From contig DBYG01000052.1 of the NCBI GenBank assembly GCA_002310175.1, forward strand, positions 1 to 49,416: a DNA stretch of 49,416 nucleotides, read 5' to 3'. The DNA comes from Bacteroidales bacterium UBA1192. GTDB lineage: Bacteria; Bacteroidota; Bacteroidia; Bacteroidales; Bacteroidaceae. Under the pieces are notes generated by a model, which saw only the letters and a list, made by a program, of their open reading frames with translations, was not told the DNA's origin and made no database searches. Position numbers and translations under genes: made by a program. Below are positions 8,482-17,548 of this stretch, in pieces. Numbering within the stretch: the stretch's first letter is position 1; every line of letters starts with the position of its first letter.

Positions 8482-9978
8482 ATGGCAAGGAACATAATGC
8501 TAATTATTTTGCTGGCATCCTGCATGGGGGCGCAGCAGAACGTGAACAATAACACGGCCAATGGCCGAAGGTACTGCAATCCCCTTCCAATGGTAATAGG
8601 TCCAGGCGGGAATGCATCTGGCGATGTATCCGTATTACGCGATGACGACGGACGGTACTATATGTTCTGTACAGGCGGCGGCGCGTGGTATTCGGACAAT
8701 ATGCTGGATTGGGACTTCACTCCCGTACAACATGTTCCGGTGGCACCCGATGTAGTAAAGTACCGCGGCAAGTACTACATGTCCGGAAATGACTGTCCGC
8801 TCTATGTGGCCGACAACCCGCTGGGCCCCTACTCCGTTCTGGGCGAATGGGAGAATACCCCTGATGTGGAGGGCGGCTGGAACGAGCCGTTCGACATGCA
8901 CATTTTCATAGACGATGACAAGCCCTACCTGTTCTACTCGGGCCGAGGCATAAGCGGCATATTCGGAGTCCCGCTGGATCCCGACCGCCTGAACCGTTTT
9001 GCCGATAAGCCCACGCACCTGTTCAGCTTCAACCCCAAACACGAATGGGAGCGTTACGGTGAGATGAACGAATACACCGGAGTAGCCTGGATAGAAGGAC
9101 CCTGGCTCTTCAAATACAAAGGCAGATATTACATGCAGTACTCGGCATCGGGCACCCAATGGAAAACCTATGCCGAGGGCTACTACACCGCCAAGCACCC
9201 TCTCGGCCCTTACACTTATGCAGATAACAACCCGCTTATGCGCAAAACCGACGGTCTAGTAACCGGCACTGCCCATGGCAGCGTGGTAGAAGGGCCAGAC
9301 GGCGGACTGTGGCAGTTCTATACAATCGTTCTCTCCAATCCGCCGGGAGGCCGCCGTATAGGCATGGACCGGATTGATGTGGACAAAAAGGGACACTGGT
9401 CCGTTCAGATAACCGATACACCCCAACCGGCTCCCGGTGTCAAATCAGCCAGGACATCGCTACCTGTAACCATTAACAAGATGAATGCCATGAACGCACT
9501 CTCCACATTCTCATCGCAGCAGCCTGGACGCTACGCATCGTATGCAGTTGATAATTCCAGCGGTACCGTATGGGAACCTGACCCTGCCGATGAGCAACCT
9601 TCCATAACCATAGAACTGTCGCCTGCCACACGCTTTGACGAGGTGCAGCTGTTTGATGTGGATGCAGTACGCATAATGTTCAACAGTGGCGGCCGTCGCG
9701 GATTCGGCGGAGGCGGAAACGTCGGAACCGTTTATAAATATAAGGTAGAAGTATCGCTTGACGGTGACAACTACACAACCGTCCTGGACAAGACCTCCAA
9801 CACAGAACAGCGCAACACCATATTCGAGGAGTTCAAGCCCGTGGAATCCAGATTCATCCGCCTCACGGTAACCGAATGGCCAGGCACACAGTTAGGCGTG
9901 ATAGAATTCACTGCTTTCGGTCTGCCAGGCCGTACCGAACCTGCCCGCGTCGCCATTCCACCAGTAATAACCTACTAA
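8482..9978 (+). CDS. GH43-type glycoside hydrolase lipoprotein with F5/8 type C domain
   Basis: 498 aa from the ATG at 8482 (MARNIMLIILLASC); the lipobox LASC suggests a lipoprotein with acylated Cys14. The five-bladed GH43 domain (about 30-330) shows the three expected acidic positions: Asp in GDVSVLRDDDG, Asp in EPFDMHIFID, and Glu in WIEGPWLFK. The family holds mainly arabinofuranosidases, arabinanases and xylosidases. The C-terminal 150 residues form a discoidin (F5/8 type C) carbohydrate-binding domain (VEVSLDGDNYTTVL ... RFIRLTVTEWPGTQLGVIEFTAFG), interrupted by a glycine/arginine-rich loop (GGRRGFGGGG). It ends 11 bases before the GH54 gene, so both are likely co-expressed and work on arabinose side chains or arabinan. 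Confidence 0.85.
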   Translation: MARNIMLIILLASCMGAQQNVNNNTANGRRYCNPLPMVIGPGGNASGDVSVLRDDDGRYYMFCTGGGAWYSDNMLDWDFTPVQHVPVAPDVVKYRGKYYMSGNDCPLYVADNPLGPYSVLGEWENTPDVEGGWNEPFDMHIFIDDDKPYLFYSGRGISGIFGVPLDPDRLNRFADKPTHLFSFNPKHEWERYGEMNEYTGVAWIEGPWLFKYKGRYYMQYSASGTQWKTYAEGYYTAKHPLGPYTYADNNPLMRKTDGLVTGTAHGSVVEGPDGGLWQFYTIVLSNPPGGRRIGMDRIDVDKKGHWSVQITDTPQPAPGVKSARTSLPVTINKMNAMNALSTFSSQQPGRYASYAVDNSSGTVWEPDPADEQPSITIELSPATRFDEVQLFDVDAVRIMFNSGGRRGFGGGGNVGTVYKYKVEVSLDGDNYTTVLDKTSNTEQRNTIFEEFKPVESRFIRLTVTEWPGTQLGVIEFTAFGLPGRTEPARVAIPPVITY

Positions 9979-9989
9979 CCCATACACTT

Positions 9990-12900
9990 ATGAAGAAAAA
10001 CAGTATTATCCTCCTGTTGGCCGGTGTGGCGATGACACCGGTACTCATTGCCACTGTAGCCGTGGCGGCAGGTGACAACCGTATCCCCGAGCGTCCAGAA
10101 GGACCTTGCGATGTCTATGCCAAGGGCGGCGCACCATGCGTGGCAGCACACTCATCCACCCGTGCTCTCTACAAGAGCTATGACGGTCCCCTCTATCAGG
10201 TCATGCGCCAGTCCGACGGCAAGACGCTTGACATAGGCGTTGTCCAGCCATCAGCCGGTGACCCCGGCGGATATGCCGATGCCGAGGCTCAGGACCGTTT
10301 CTGCAAGGACACATACTGCTGGCTTACCGTCATATATGACCAGTCCGGCAAAGGCAATCACCTGCAGCAGGCCCCGCGCGGAGGATTCAGCGGCCAGGCA
10401 ATGGGCGGATTCAATAACGTGCCGATGGCCGACTGGGCACCCGTAACCATCATGGGACACAAGGTCTATGGCGTCTTCATCACTGCCGGCATGGGCCTGC
10501 GCTGGAACGATGCCCACGGTACAGCTGTTGACGACCAGGCCGAAGGTCAGTACTGGGTAATCAACGGACATCACTACAACACCGGCTGCTGCTTTGACTA
10601 CGGCAACGCTGAGACCGACAGCCGCGATGACGGTGACGGTACCATGGAAACCACCTATTTCGGCAATCAGCCCTCATGGTATCGCGGACAGGCTCCCGGA
10701 CCGTGGATCATGACCGACCAGGAGAACAACCTTGTGGGTTGCGTGAATCCTGATCCGAATGACAAGTACTGTGCCGACCTGCCCAGTATCAGCTGGCGTT
10801 TCGTTACAGCAACAGCCGACGGAGAACCTCACCACTGGCGTTCAATGGGCGGCAATGCGCAGGGAGGTGACCTGCAGATCATGTATGACGGAGTACGCAT
10901 CCAGAACCCTCGCAGCAGCTATGACCCCATGCGCAAGCAGGGCGCCATCCTGTTAGGTAACGGAGGTGATAACTCAAACGGCTCATCTGGAACATTCTAC
11001 GAGGGAGCCATGACAGCACCCGGCACATTCCCAACCATCGAGACAAACCAGAAGGTCCAGGCAAATGTAGTGGCAGCAGGCTATGACGTGAACACACTGA
11101 GCATTAGTGGAGCCACCAAAGTCAACAAGCCCAACATGCTCCAGACCTTCCAGCCCAAGAGCACCGAGAATACAGCCGTGACTTTCACCAACACTACCGG
11201 AGCCGAAATCAATGACCTTGAGATCAGCCTCGTCACTCCACACGGCTGGAAAGCCGTTGTAGAGGGAGGAAAGCAGAAAGTCCGCAAGGTAGGTTACGCC
11301 GTCGCTCCAGGCCAGACAGTAGTGGTGACGTTCACTGTTACATCCGGCAAGAAACCGTTCAACGGTGACCTTCTGGCCAAAGCTCAGTGGAGCAGCCGTC
11401 AGGGCAAGACCGTATGGACGGCATCCGAGAAGGTCCGCAACGTGGCCCCCGTCAAGATAAACGAGTTTCGCATTGCCGACGGTAGCGGTAATCAGACCAA
11501 CTCTTTCATTGAGCTTTACAACGCGGGGGACAAGGCTGTCAACATATCAGGCTGGACCCTCACACACCATGCGGTAAACATTCCCTATTTCTCATCCATA
11601 AAGATTCCATCGGGTACGAAACTGGCTCCCAAAGGGTTCTATCTGCTTGGAATCAGCAATTCCGGACTCTCGGTAGATGCAGCAAAAGGTGACAATGTAA
11701 TATATGTACGCGACATACGCGGCATAGAGGCAGGCCATGAGGTAACCATCGGTACCGGAAGCAATGCTGAAACCCGCCGCGTGACAAAGGTCATAAGCCC
11801 GCAACAGGCAGCTCCTCAGCAGGGCCAGCCCGGACGTGGAGGTATGGGGTTCAACGGCAATCCCACCACACTATGGCAACCGCTGCCCGAAGGACCGGTC
11901 ATTACCATTCCTGCTGGTTCAAACAATATTCCGGTTACCAGCATAGCAGGATTCCAGGTCGGTCAGAAAATGGCCATCGGATACGGCTCCACCTATCCGG
12001 CTGTATCCAACTCGCTTGAGAAATACGAGGTAGTAACCGTAACCAATGTCGGTAAGCCTGGCACACAGGCATGGCTCTCTGCCGATGCAAAGAAGGGTGA
12101 CACCAACATCAAGGTTTCCAGTACCCAGAACATAACCGCCGGTGACAGGATCCGTCTTGACATTGAGAGTGAGGGTCATGGCGTTGAATGGGTAACAGTA
12201 AAGAGTGTGGGTACCCAGTCATCACGCAGCACCTTTGGCGGCCCGCTTGGCCCCAATGACAATCCCGGTACCGGCCTGGAGTTAGAGGCACCGCTCAAGT
12301 TCGACCACTCCTCGAACATGCCGTTCGCAGTCAACGGGACAGGCATCACATTCGAGCCTGCCACTAAATATGACCACTCCAGCAATGAACCCGTACTCCC
12401 GCTGGTATATGCCTTAGAGCTTGACAAGGCTCTCGGCAAATCACATGCCATCAATGACGTGGTGCTTGATCCGCAAGTCATGAACGCAGGCTATCACGGC
12501 AGTGTTGAGGCTGACCTACTCTTTGGCGGCCCCACGCTGGACGCATCACGTGGTAACATGACTCTACGTACCGACAAGGGCCTCATTGCCGATGCCCTGA
12601 ACTATGGCGGACTGGTGGATCCATGGCTCAGCGAGGGCTATCATGAGGATGCTGGCGCCGGTGCCGAAGGTGCATACGCACGTGTTCCACAAGGGGCACG
12701 TGGCGGAGGTTTCGGAGCGCCTGCAGTCACTCAACCAGCAGGTCCCGACCTGAGCACGTTCCGTTATCCTGACGGATTTGACACCGATGACAACAAGTTG
12801 GATTTCCGCACCGGACAGGCTATGACTATTGCCGCACCCGCAAAGGTCGGTGATAATAACATAAAAGTGACTTCTGTTCAGGGCCTATCCATAGGGCAGA

Positions 12901-13307
12901 TCATGTATCTTGGTTCAGGTAACTCAGCTGAAAAAGTGAAAATAGCCACTGTAGGAACTGCAGGCGCCACCACCATCTCTGCCGACACACCCAAGGGTGA
13001 GATCCGGATAGCAGTAGCCGGTGCACAAGGTTTCCAGGCAGGACAGACTGTCCAGATAGGATCCGGAACATATGTGATAAGTGCCGTACAGGCTGCACCC
13101 CGTCGTGGATTCGGTGGCCGTGGCGGCCAGCAGCCCCAGCAGCCAGATTACATCACACTCGTTTCAGGACTCAATGAGGATGTTCCGGCCGGCACCTATC
13201 TTACCGGCAGCGGAATCACTCTCGGAGCTCCCGTTACGAAAAACCACGGTGCCGGTGATGCATTCACGGCAACAATGTCCACTCCTGGAAAACCGAACCT
13301 CCAATAA
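9990..13307 (+). CDS. Multidomain GH54 alpha-L-arabinofuranosidase
   Basis: 1105 aa from the ATG at 9990, which opens a signal peptide (MKKNSIILLLAGVAMTPVLIA). Residues about 38-370 are a GH54 catalytic domain, a family best known from fungal AbfB. They carry the nucleophile region WIMTDQENN (E245), the acid region GNGGDNSNG (D327) and the FYEGAMT block. Six cysteines pair as in fungal AbfB: C40/C50, C105/C110 and the adjacent C200-C201. The fungal CBM42 is absent. Instead there is a NEW3-like domain (about 388-485), a lamin-tail-like domain (about 486-563), and five copies of a roughly 45-residue repeat (see repeat feature). Gly/Arg-rich linkers separate the modules. It follows the GH43 gene by 11 bases and precedes a disulfide-forming fusion gene by 24 bases. 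Catalytic assignment is strong; the roles of the added domains are unknown. Confidence 0.9.
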   Translation: MKKNSIILLLAGVAMTPVLIATVAVAAGDNRIPERPEGPCDVYAKGGAPCVAAHSSTRALYKSYDGPLYQVMRQSDGKTLDIGVVQPSAGDPGGYADAEAQDRFCKDTYCWLTVIYDQSGKGNHLQQAPRGGFSGQAMGGFNNVPMADWAPVTIMGHKVYGVFITAGMGLRWNDAHGTAVDDQAEGQYWVINGHHYNTGCCFDYGNAETDSRDDGDGTMETTYFGNQPSWYRGQAPGPWIMTDQENNLVGCVNPDPNDKYCADLPSISWRFVTATADGEPHHWRSMGGNAQGGDLQIMYDGVRIQNPRSSYDPMRKQGAILLGNGGDNSNGSSGTFYEGAMTAPGTFPTIETNQKVQANVVAAGYDVNTLSISGATKVNKPNMLQTFQPKSTENTAVTFTNTTGAEINDLEISLVTPHGWKAVVEGGKQKVRKVGYAVAPGQTVVVTFTVTSGKKPFNGDLLAKAQWSSRQGKTVWTASEKVRNVAPVKINEFRIADGSGNQTNSFIELYNAGDKAVNISGWTLTHHAVNIPYFSSIKIPSGTKLAPKGFYLLGISNSGLSVDAAKGDNVIYVRDIRGIEAGHEVTIGTGSNAETRRVTKVISPQQAAPQQGQPGRGGMGFNGNPTTLWQPLPEGPVITIPAGSNNIPVTSIAGFQVGQKMAIGYGSTYPAVSNSLEKYEVVTVTNVGKPGTQAWLSADAKKGDTNIKVSSTQNITAGDRIRLDIESEGHGVEWVTVKSVGTQSSRSTFGGPLGPNDNPGTGLELEAPLKFDHSSNMPFAVNGTGITFEPATKYDHSSNEPVLPLVYALELDKALGKSHAINDVVLDPQVMNAGYHGSVEADLLFGGPTLDASRGNMTLRTDKGLIADALNYGGLVDPWLSEGYHEDAGAGAEGAYARVPQGARGGGFGAPAVTQPAGPDLSTFRYPDGFDTDDNKLDFRTGQAMTIAAPAKVGDNNIKVTSVQGLSIGQIMYLGSGNSAEKVKIATVGTAGATTISADTPKGEIRIAVAGAQGFQAGQTVQIGSGTYVISAVQAAPRRGFGGRGGQQPQQPDYITLVSGLNEDVPAGTYLTGSGITLGAPVTKNHGAGDAFTATMSTPGKPNLQ
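11671..13092 (+). repeat. Five copies of a ~45-residue module inside the GH54 protein
   Basis: Imperfect protein-level repeats with the pattern A..GD.nI.V.s..g...G..i.IGsG......V.tVg. Copies lie at about 11671-11805 (AAKGDNVIYVRDIRGIEAGH), 11902-12055 (IPAGSNNIPVTSIAGFQVGQ), 12076-12213 (DAKKGDTNIKVSSTQNITAG), 12820-12957 (KVGDNNIKVTSVQGLSIGQ) and 12976-13092 (TPKGEIRIAVAGAQGFQAGQ). They are beta-strand rich and probably extend the enzyme from the cell surface or bind glycan. Confidence 0.7.
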
Positions 13308-13331
13308 CGAAGCGGTTTGGAAAGGAAAGAC

Positions 13332-14456
13332 ATGATACTCAAAAGGACAATGGTGACACTAGCCACCATTGTCCTTGTTTTGAGCATTTTCCTGTGCATT
13401 CACTCCATCTCAGGCTTCGGACTGATAGGCTGCAGCCCTGGTTCTTCCTGCAACCAGGTCTTAGGAAGCCGCTGGTCATTTCTACTGGGAAGCATACCTG
13501 TCAGTGCATTGGCAACAGGAATATATCTGATGCTTCTATCATGCCTCCTGCTCTTGGACAGACCTGAAACAGAACCGGAAACTAAACGTTTGCTCTATCA
13601 CCTGACTCTCTTCCTGAGCGGTGCCATTGCCGGCAGCGCCATATGGTTCATCTACCTCCAGCACAACATCATCCATGCATTCTGCCCCTATTGCATGACC
13701 GCCCACATACTAGGCATTATCCTTGCCATACTCTGCATCGCCTTCTGCGCAAGGAGGATATCCGAAAGGCGTGTCCTGTACATAATACTTGGATTGATAA
13801 CGGCAATGTCAATAGCATTCGTTCAGATGCTCACCACTCCGAGAAGCCTCTCCGAGAGAGGTTTCATTGAAGAACAGCTCATACTGCCGGACCCTGCTGA
13901 GATGCCGGTGACAGGTAATCCCGACGCAGAGCATATGATAACCCTACTGTTTGATTGGCAGTGTTCCCACTGCCGCAAACTGCACCTCATGCTCCCGGAA
14001 GTGACAGACCTCATGAATGATAGTGTGGCTTTCGTATGTTGCCCTATAGCCTTGAGTCAGGAATGCAATCCATACATACCTCCCGGCCCGGATTCTTTCC
14101 AAGGCTCATGTAATCTGCTTCGTATAGGCATGGCATTGTGGAATACTGACCGTGAGGCTTTCAGACAGTATGAAGAGTGGTATTTCAGTGCAGACCCTAA
14201 GAAAGGCTGGTATCCCCCATCTGAAGAAGAAGCATTGCTGAAAGCTGCCGCACTGGTTGGGGATTCCAGGATAGAATCAGCCATAAAGGAAGAAACTATA
14301 GACAATTACATCTCCCAGATAACAGAAATATTCGGCAGGACCTCTATAAGAGGCCTCGGAGCTATTCCCCGACTTATCTACAACGGTCAAGTCATGATTC
14401 CCGAAGCCGACAATACTGCCGATTTGGCCATCCTTATCCGCTCCTTGACACAATAA
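13332..14456 (+). CDS. VKOR-DsbA fusion, periplasmic disulfide-bond forming protein
   Basis: 374 aa from the ATG at 13332, preceded by the purine-rich ggaaaggaaag; a TTG start at 13317 is less likely. The N-terminal half is a four- to five-helix vitamin K epoxide reductase domain with the loop cysteines (CSPGSSC) and the quinone-site CPYC motif after helix 3. The C-terminal half is a thioredoxin-fold DsbA-like domain with active site CSHC in LLFDWQCSHCRKLHLML. Such fusions pass electrons from substrate cysteines through the DsbA part and VKOR to quinone, so one protein replaces DsbA plus DsbB. The gene lies 24 bases after the GH54 gene, whose product has six conserved cysteines, and converges with the thioesterase gene (2 bases apart). 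Oxidative folding of GH54 is a fair inference. Confidence 0.85.
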   Translation: MILKRTMVTLATIVLVLSIFLCIHSISGFGLIGCSPGSSCNQVLGSRWSFLLGSIPVSALATGIYLMLLSCLLLLDRPETEPETKRLLYHLTLFLSGAIAGSAIWFIYLQHNIIHAFCPYCMTAHILGIILAILCIAFCARRISERRVLYIILGLITAMSIAFVQMLTTPRSLSERGFIEEQLILPDPAEMPVTGNPDAEHMITLLFDWQCSHCRKLHLMLPEVTDLMNDSVAFVCCPIALSQECNPYIPPGPDSFQGSCNLLRIGMALWNTDREAFRQYEEWYFSADPKKGWYPPSEEEALLKAAALVGDSRIESAIKEETIDNYISQITEIFGRTSIRGLGAIPRLIYNGQVMIPEADNTADLAILIRSLTQ

Positions 14457-14458
14457 GA

Positions 14459-14860
14459 CTATCCTATGACCCCAAGCCGTAAGGCCAATTCGTCACCCTT
14501 GCTCAAATGGCCGTTCACTATGCCGACAACCGATACGGTAGCCTGAACACAGAGCTTCATGTCCTCTTTACGATAGATGTCCTGCTCAAAAATGAACCGT
14601 GCACCCTCACGATGCAGGTTTAGACATGACAGGAACACATCCTGCCCATGGAGAGGAGTTTTGTACTTTATGTTTATTTCAGAGACCATGGCATCAATGC
14701 CTTCGTCATGCCACTGAGCAAAAGACTCACCGCGACTCTGAAGCCATTTGTGGCGGGTATATTCCAGATAGTGCTGATAATTGGCGTTATTTACCACACC
14801 CTGAATATCACATTCGTAGTCACGTGTCTCCAGTTCGGTTATAAACAGATAATCTTTCAT
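14459..14860 (-). CDS. Hotdog-fold acyl-CoA thioesterase (4HBT family)
   Basis: 133 aa from the ATG at 14860 (MKDYLFITELETRDYECD); the open frame extends upstream to 14941 but that part does not match the family. The 4HBT signature is seen in YECDIQGVVNNANYQHYLEY, where the Asp before xxGVVN is the usual catalytic residue. It is followed by the five-stranded hotdog pattern (IKYKTPLHGQDVFLSC ... ARFIFEQDIYR). YbgC/FadM-like enzymes cleave short- or long-chain acyl-CoA thioesters in the cytoplasm; the acyl group cannot be read from sequence. The gene stands alone on the minus strand, convergent with the VKOR-DsbA gene and divergent from the thiamine uptake operon. Confidence 0.85.
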   Translation of the reverse strand: MKDYLFITELETRDYECDIQGVVNNANYQHYLEYTRHKWLQSRGESFAQWHDEGIDAMVSEINIKYKTPLHGQDVFLSCLNLHREGARFIFEQDIYRKEDMKLCVQATVSVVGIVNGHLSKGDELALRLGVIG

Positions 14861-14963
14861 AACAGCGCGAAGATAATGCTTTTTCCAATCCAAATGGTTT
14901 CTCCTCTTTACAGAAAAACCAAATTGGCCATTTAACGACAACTGAATTCATCCTTGTGCCATA

Positions 14964-14995
14964 TTTGCAGGGTCAAAAAAAAAACAATACCTTTG
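14964..14995 (+). promoter_or_regulatory. Bacteroides-type promoter of the thiamine uptake operon
   Basis: TTTG (14964-14967), 20 bases, then TACCTTTG (14988-14995): a full match to the Bacteroides -33/-7 consensus. Transcription would start near 15002, just at the 5' edge of the TPP riboswitch. Confidence 0.75.
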
Positions 14996-15003
14996 CGGCT
15001 GAA

Positions 15004-15110
15004 TGAAAGGGGGTGCCCGAATGAGGGCTGAGATTATACCCTATGAACCTGATCCGGTCAATACCGGCGGAGGGATTGGATTTCAAATCTTAAGCGGCAA
15101 ACCCTTTTCA
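15004..15110 (+). promoter_or_regulatory. TPP riboswitch (THI element)
   Basis: The aptamer carries the conserved blocks of the TPP riboswitch: GGGGTGCCC (from 15010), GAGGGCTGAGATTATACCC, TGAACCTGATCCGG and CGGCGGAGGGA (ending about 15075). A distal pairing is possible between 15004-15014 (TGAAAGGGGGT) and 15101-15110 (ACCCTTTTCA), which could be part of the expression platform. No T-tract terminator is visible, so control may act on translation of the receptor gene at 15131. When TPP is plentiful, the thiamine receptor and PnuT would be shut off. Confidence 0.93.
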
Positions 15111-15130
15111 TTGGATTAAATCAGATCTAT

Positions 15131-17542
15131 ATGAAAAAGGTGTTTTTTTTGTCTTTAGGACTGCTTGCCGCCACATCCGTTACAAGCGGCCATTTCACAG
15201 AGTTTGAAACTGATTCCATTAAAGTGGAAAAACTTCAGGAAGTAGTCATCAATGGAATACGTGCCCGTTACAACGAACCTTTTGCAGTAACAGACATCGA
15301 TCGAACAGAACTGGATGACTATTCCAAAAGCGGACGTGAACTTCCATTCCTTTTTTCCAGGACTCCAGGCGTTATAGCATGGAGTGAAAACGGCACAGGT
15401 ATCGGAACCACATACATGCGCATTCGCGGTGCAGCTGATTCACGTATCAACGTCACATTGGATGGCGTTCCTCTCAACTCACCTGAGGATCAGTGCGTTT
15501 TTTGGGCTAACATGAACAGCTACGCAGCACTGTCAGGCAGTGCACAGATACAGCGTGGTCTGGGAACAACAACTATCGGAGACGGTGCATTCGGTGGCTC
15601 TGTCGCCCTCACAAGCAAGCTGCCAAATCCTAACCCTTATGCAGAAATAACCGCTTCATACGGTTCTTTCAACACCTGGCATACAGGAGGAACATTCTCC
15701 AGCGGAACATCAGTCAATGACATTATCGTGGACGGGAGTTTCAACATGACACATACTGACGGCTTCATGCATGGCACTGAAAGTAAAGCCGGCAATTATT
15801 ATGGAGGCCTCCTGTGGACTCCAAATGACCGTTTCATGTTACGTTACCGGAACATAGGCAATTTTGAGAACACCGGTCAGGCCTGGAACGGGGTAACCGC
15901 CGGAAACGGAGATGTCAGTCTGATGGACGGCAGCTACATAGATGAAAACTGGAATTACAATGTCAAAACCGGAATCAGGAAATACTCTGATTTAAATGAC
16001 GCAGGACTTGGCCGGTTTAACGACCTTTATGAATATCTGCTCACTGATGACAACGGACTGTTTTTAAAGGATGCCCACGGCAATTACCGCACTGCACGGT
16101 ATATGATGACTGACGGCTCATACTGGGACCGCACGACCGATAATTTCCGGCAGGACCATAACATACTGACACTGGCATGGGAAGCAAGCAATGCATTTTC
16201 AACATCACTCACCGCCCATTATACATACGGTTATGGCTATTATAATGAGTTCCGGTTCAACAACAAGCTCAAGAAGTTCGGACTCTCCAACTACGATGCA
16301 CCGGATGGCAGCACGGTCAAAAAGAGTGACTTCGTACGCAAGAAAGGTCTGGAACAGAACACTTACGGTATCATCTGGAATACCGCCTATACTCTTGACC
16401 GCCTGTCCTTGCGCAGCGGAGTTTCGTTCCAGCAATTTGACGGCAATCACTTCGGTTACCTTACCTACGTGAGCAACGAAGCCCTAAGTGATTATCTGCT
16501 GTCTGACGGCAATTACAAATACTATGATTCCGATGCCACCAAGACTGATGTCAGCGCATACCTCAAAGCCGGTTATGATATCACTGAAAAACTGCATGCT
16601 TTTTCTGATATACAATACCGTCATGTCAAATATTTAACTGATGGTTACAATGACAAGTTCATTGACAACGGTGACGGAACATACAGTAAGCATTACTTGA
16701 ATATTGATGAAAAATATAATTTCTTCAACAGCCGCATCGGACTCACATGGAGCTCGAAAGGTCACAGGATTTACGCCATGGCTGCATTTGCAAACCGTGA
16801 ACCGGAACGCAACAACTTTACAGATAACGGTAACTATCCTGCCCCAAAGCCTGAACGAATGATTGACTATGAAGCCGGTTACAGTTATCAGAGTAATATA
16901 TGGAGTGCCGGCATCAATATTTACTACATGGATTATGACAATCAGTTTGTGCAGACCGGAGCACAGAGTGACATAGGTGAGAAACTTACCACAAACATAA
17001 AGAGCTCATATCGCAGCGGCATTGAATTTACCGCAACGGTATCCCCACTCTCCTGGCTGGAGCTGGAAGGAAACGCAGCCCTTAGCTGCAACCGCATAAA
17101 AGACTTCGATGAGGTTGTTGAAGATTGGGATAACGGATGGACCGGTATCCATTACGACAACTCCACTCTGGCCTTCTCACCCGCAGCCATCCTGAACGGT
17201 TTCATCCACCTCAGATACGGTGGTTTCAAGGCCACCTGGCATTCCGGTTACGTTAGCCGTCAGTATCTGGACAACACAGAAAATGAAGCCCGTTCACTTC
17301 CTGCCTACTCACTCTCTGATCTGTCATTCTCATATACTATACCTTACAACAAAACATTAAAAAGTATTGTCATAGGTGCTGATGTCAATAATGTGCTGAA
17401 TGCACACTGTGCTACAAGCGGTTGGGTCTATTCTGCCATATATGAGAGTGGCGGACACCCCAATGACAATCGTTACTATCAGATCGGTTTCATACCATCT
17501 GCTCCTATTTCTGCAACAGCACATATTACTCTCAAATTCTGA
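15131..17542 (+). CDS. TonB-dependent outer-membrane receptor for thiamine (inferred)
   Basis: 803 aa with signal peptide (MKKVFFLSLGLLAATSVTSG). The plug domain shows VEKLQEVVINGIRARYNEPFA, FSRTPGVI, YMRIRGAADSRINVTLDGVPL and the barrel entry GTTTIGDGAFGGSVAL. The rest is a 22-strand barrel ending in the aromatic ATAHITLKF. Unlike SusC it lacks an N-terminal CarboxypepD_reg domain and has no SusD partner. Placement directly behind a TPP riboswitch and 6 bases before pnuT is the known arrangement of Bacteroidota thiamine uptake. The substrate is therefore inferred to be thiamine or its phosphates, while the receptor fold is certain. Confidence 0.88.
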   Translation: MKKVFFLSLGLLAATSVTSGHFTEFETDSIKVEKLQEVVINGIRARYNEPFAVTDIDRTELDDYSKSGRELPFLFSRTPGVIAWSENGTGIGTTYMRIRGAADSRINVTLDGVPLNSPEDQCVFWANMNSYAALSGSAQIQRGLGTTTIGDGAFGGSVALTSKLPNPNPYAEITASYGSFNTWHTGGTFSSGTSVNDIIVDGSFNMTHTDGFMHGTESKAGNYYGGLLWTPNDRFMLRYRNIGNFENTGQAWNGVTAGNGDVSLMDGSYIDENWNYNVKTGIRKYSDLNDAGLGRFNDLYEYLLTDDNGLFLKDAHGNYRTARYMMTDGSYWDRTTDNFRQDHNILTLAWEASNAFSTSLTAHYTYGYGYYNEFRFNNKLKKFGLSNYDAPDGSTVKKSDFVRKKGLEQNTYGIIWNTAYTLDRLSLRSGVSFQQFDGNHFGYLTYVSNEALSDYLLSDGNYKYYDSDATKTDVSAYLKAGYDITEKLHAFSDIQYRHVKYLTDGYNDKFIDNGDGTYSKHYLNIDEKYNFFNSRIGLTWSSKGHRIYAMAAFANREPERNNFTDNGNYPAPKPERMIDYEAGYSYQSNIWSAGINIYYMDYDNQFVQTGAQSDIGEKLTTNIKSSYRSGIEFTATVSPLSWLELEGNAALSCNRIKDFDEVVEDWDNGWTGIHYDNSTLAFSPAAILNGFIHLRYGGFKATWHSGYVSRQYLDNTENEARSLPAYSLSDLSFSYTIPYNKTLKSIVIGADVNNVLNAHCATSGWVYSAIYESGGHPNDNRYYQIGFIPSAPISATAHITLKF

Positions 17543-17548
17543 ACGACT

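Noticed and set aside
9876..9989. Longer N-terminus of the GH54 protein
   Set aside because: It overlaps the GH43 coding region and the ATG at 9990 begins a proper signal peptide.
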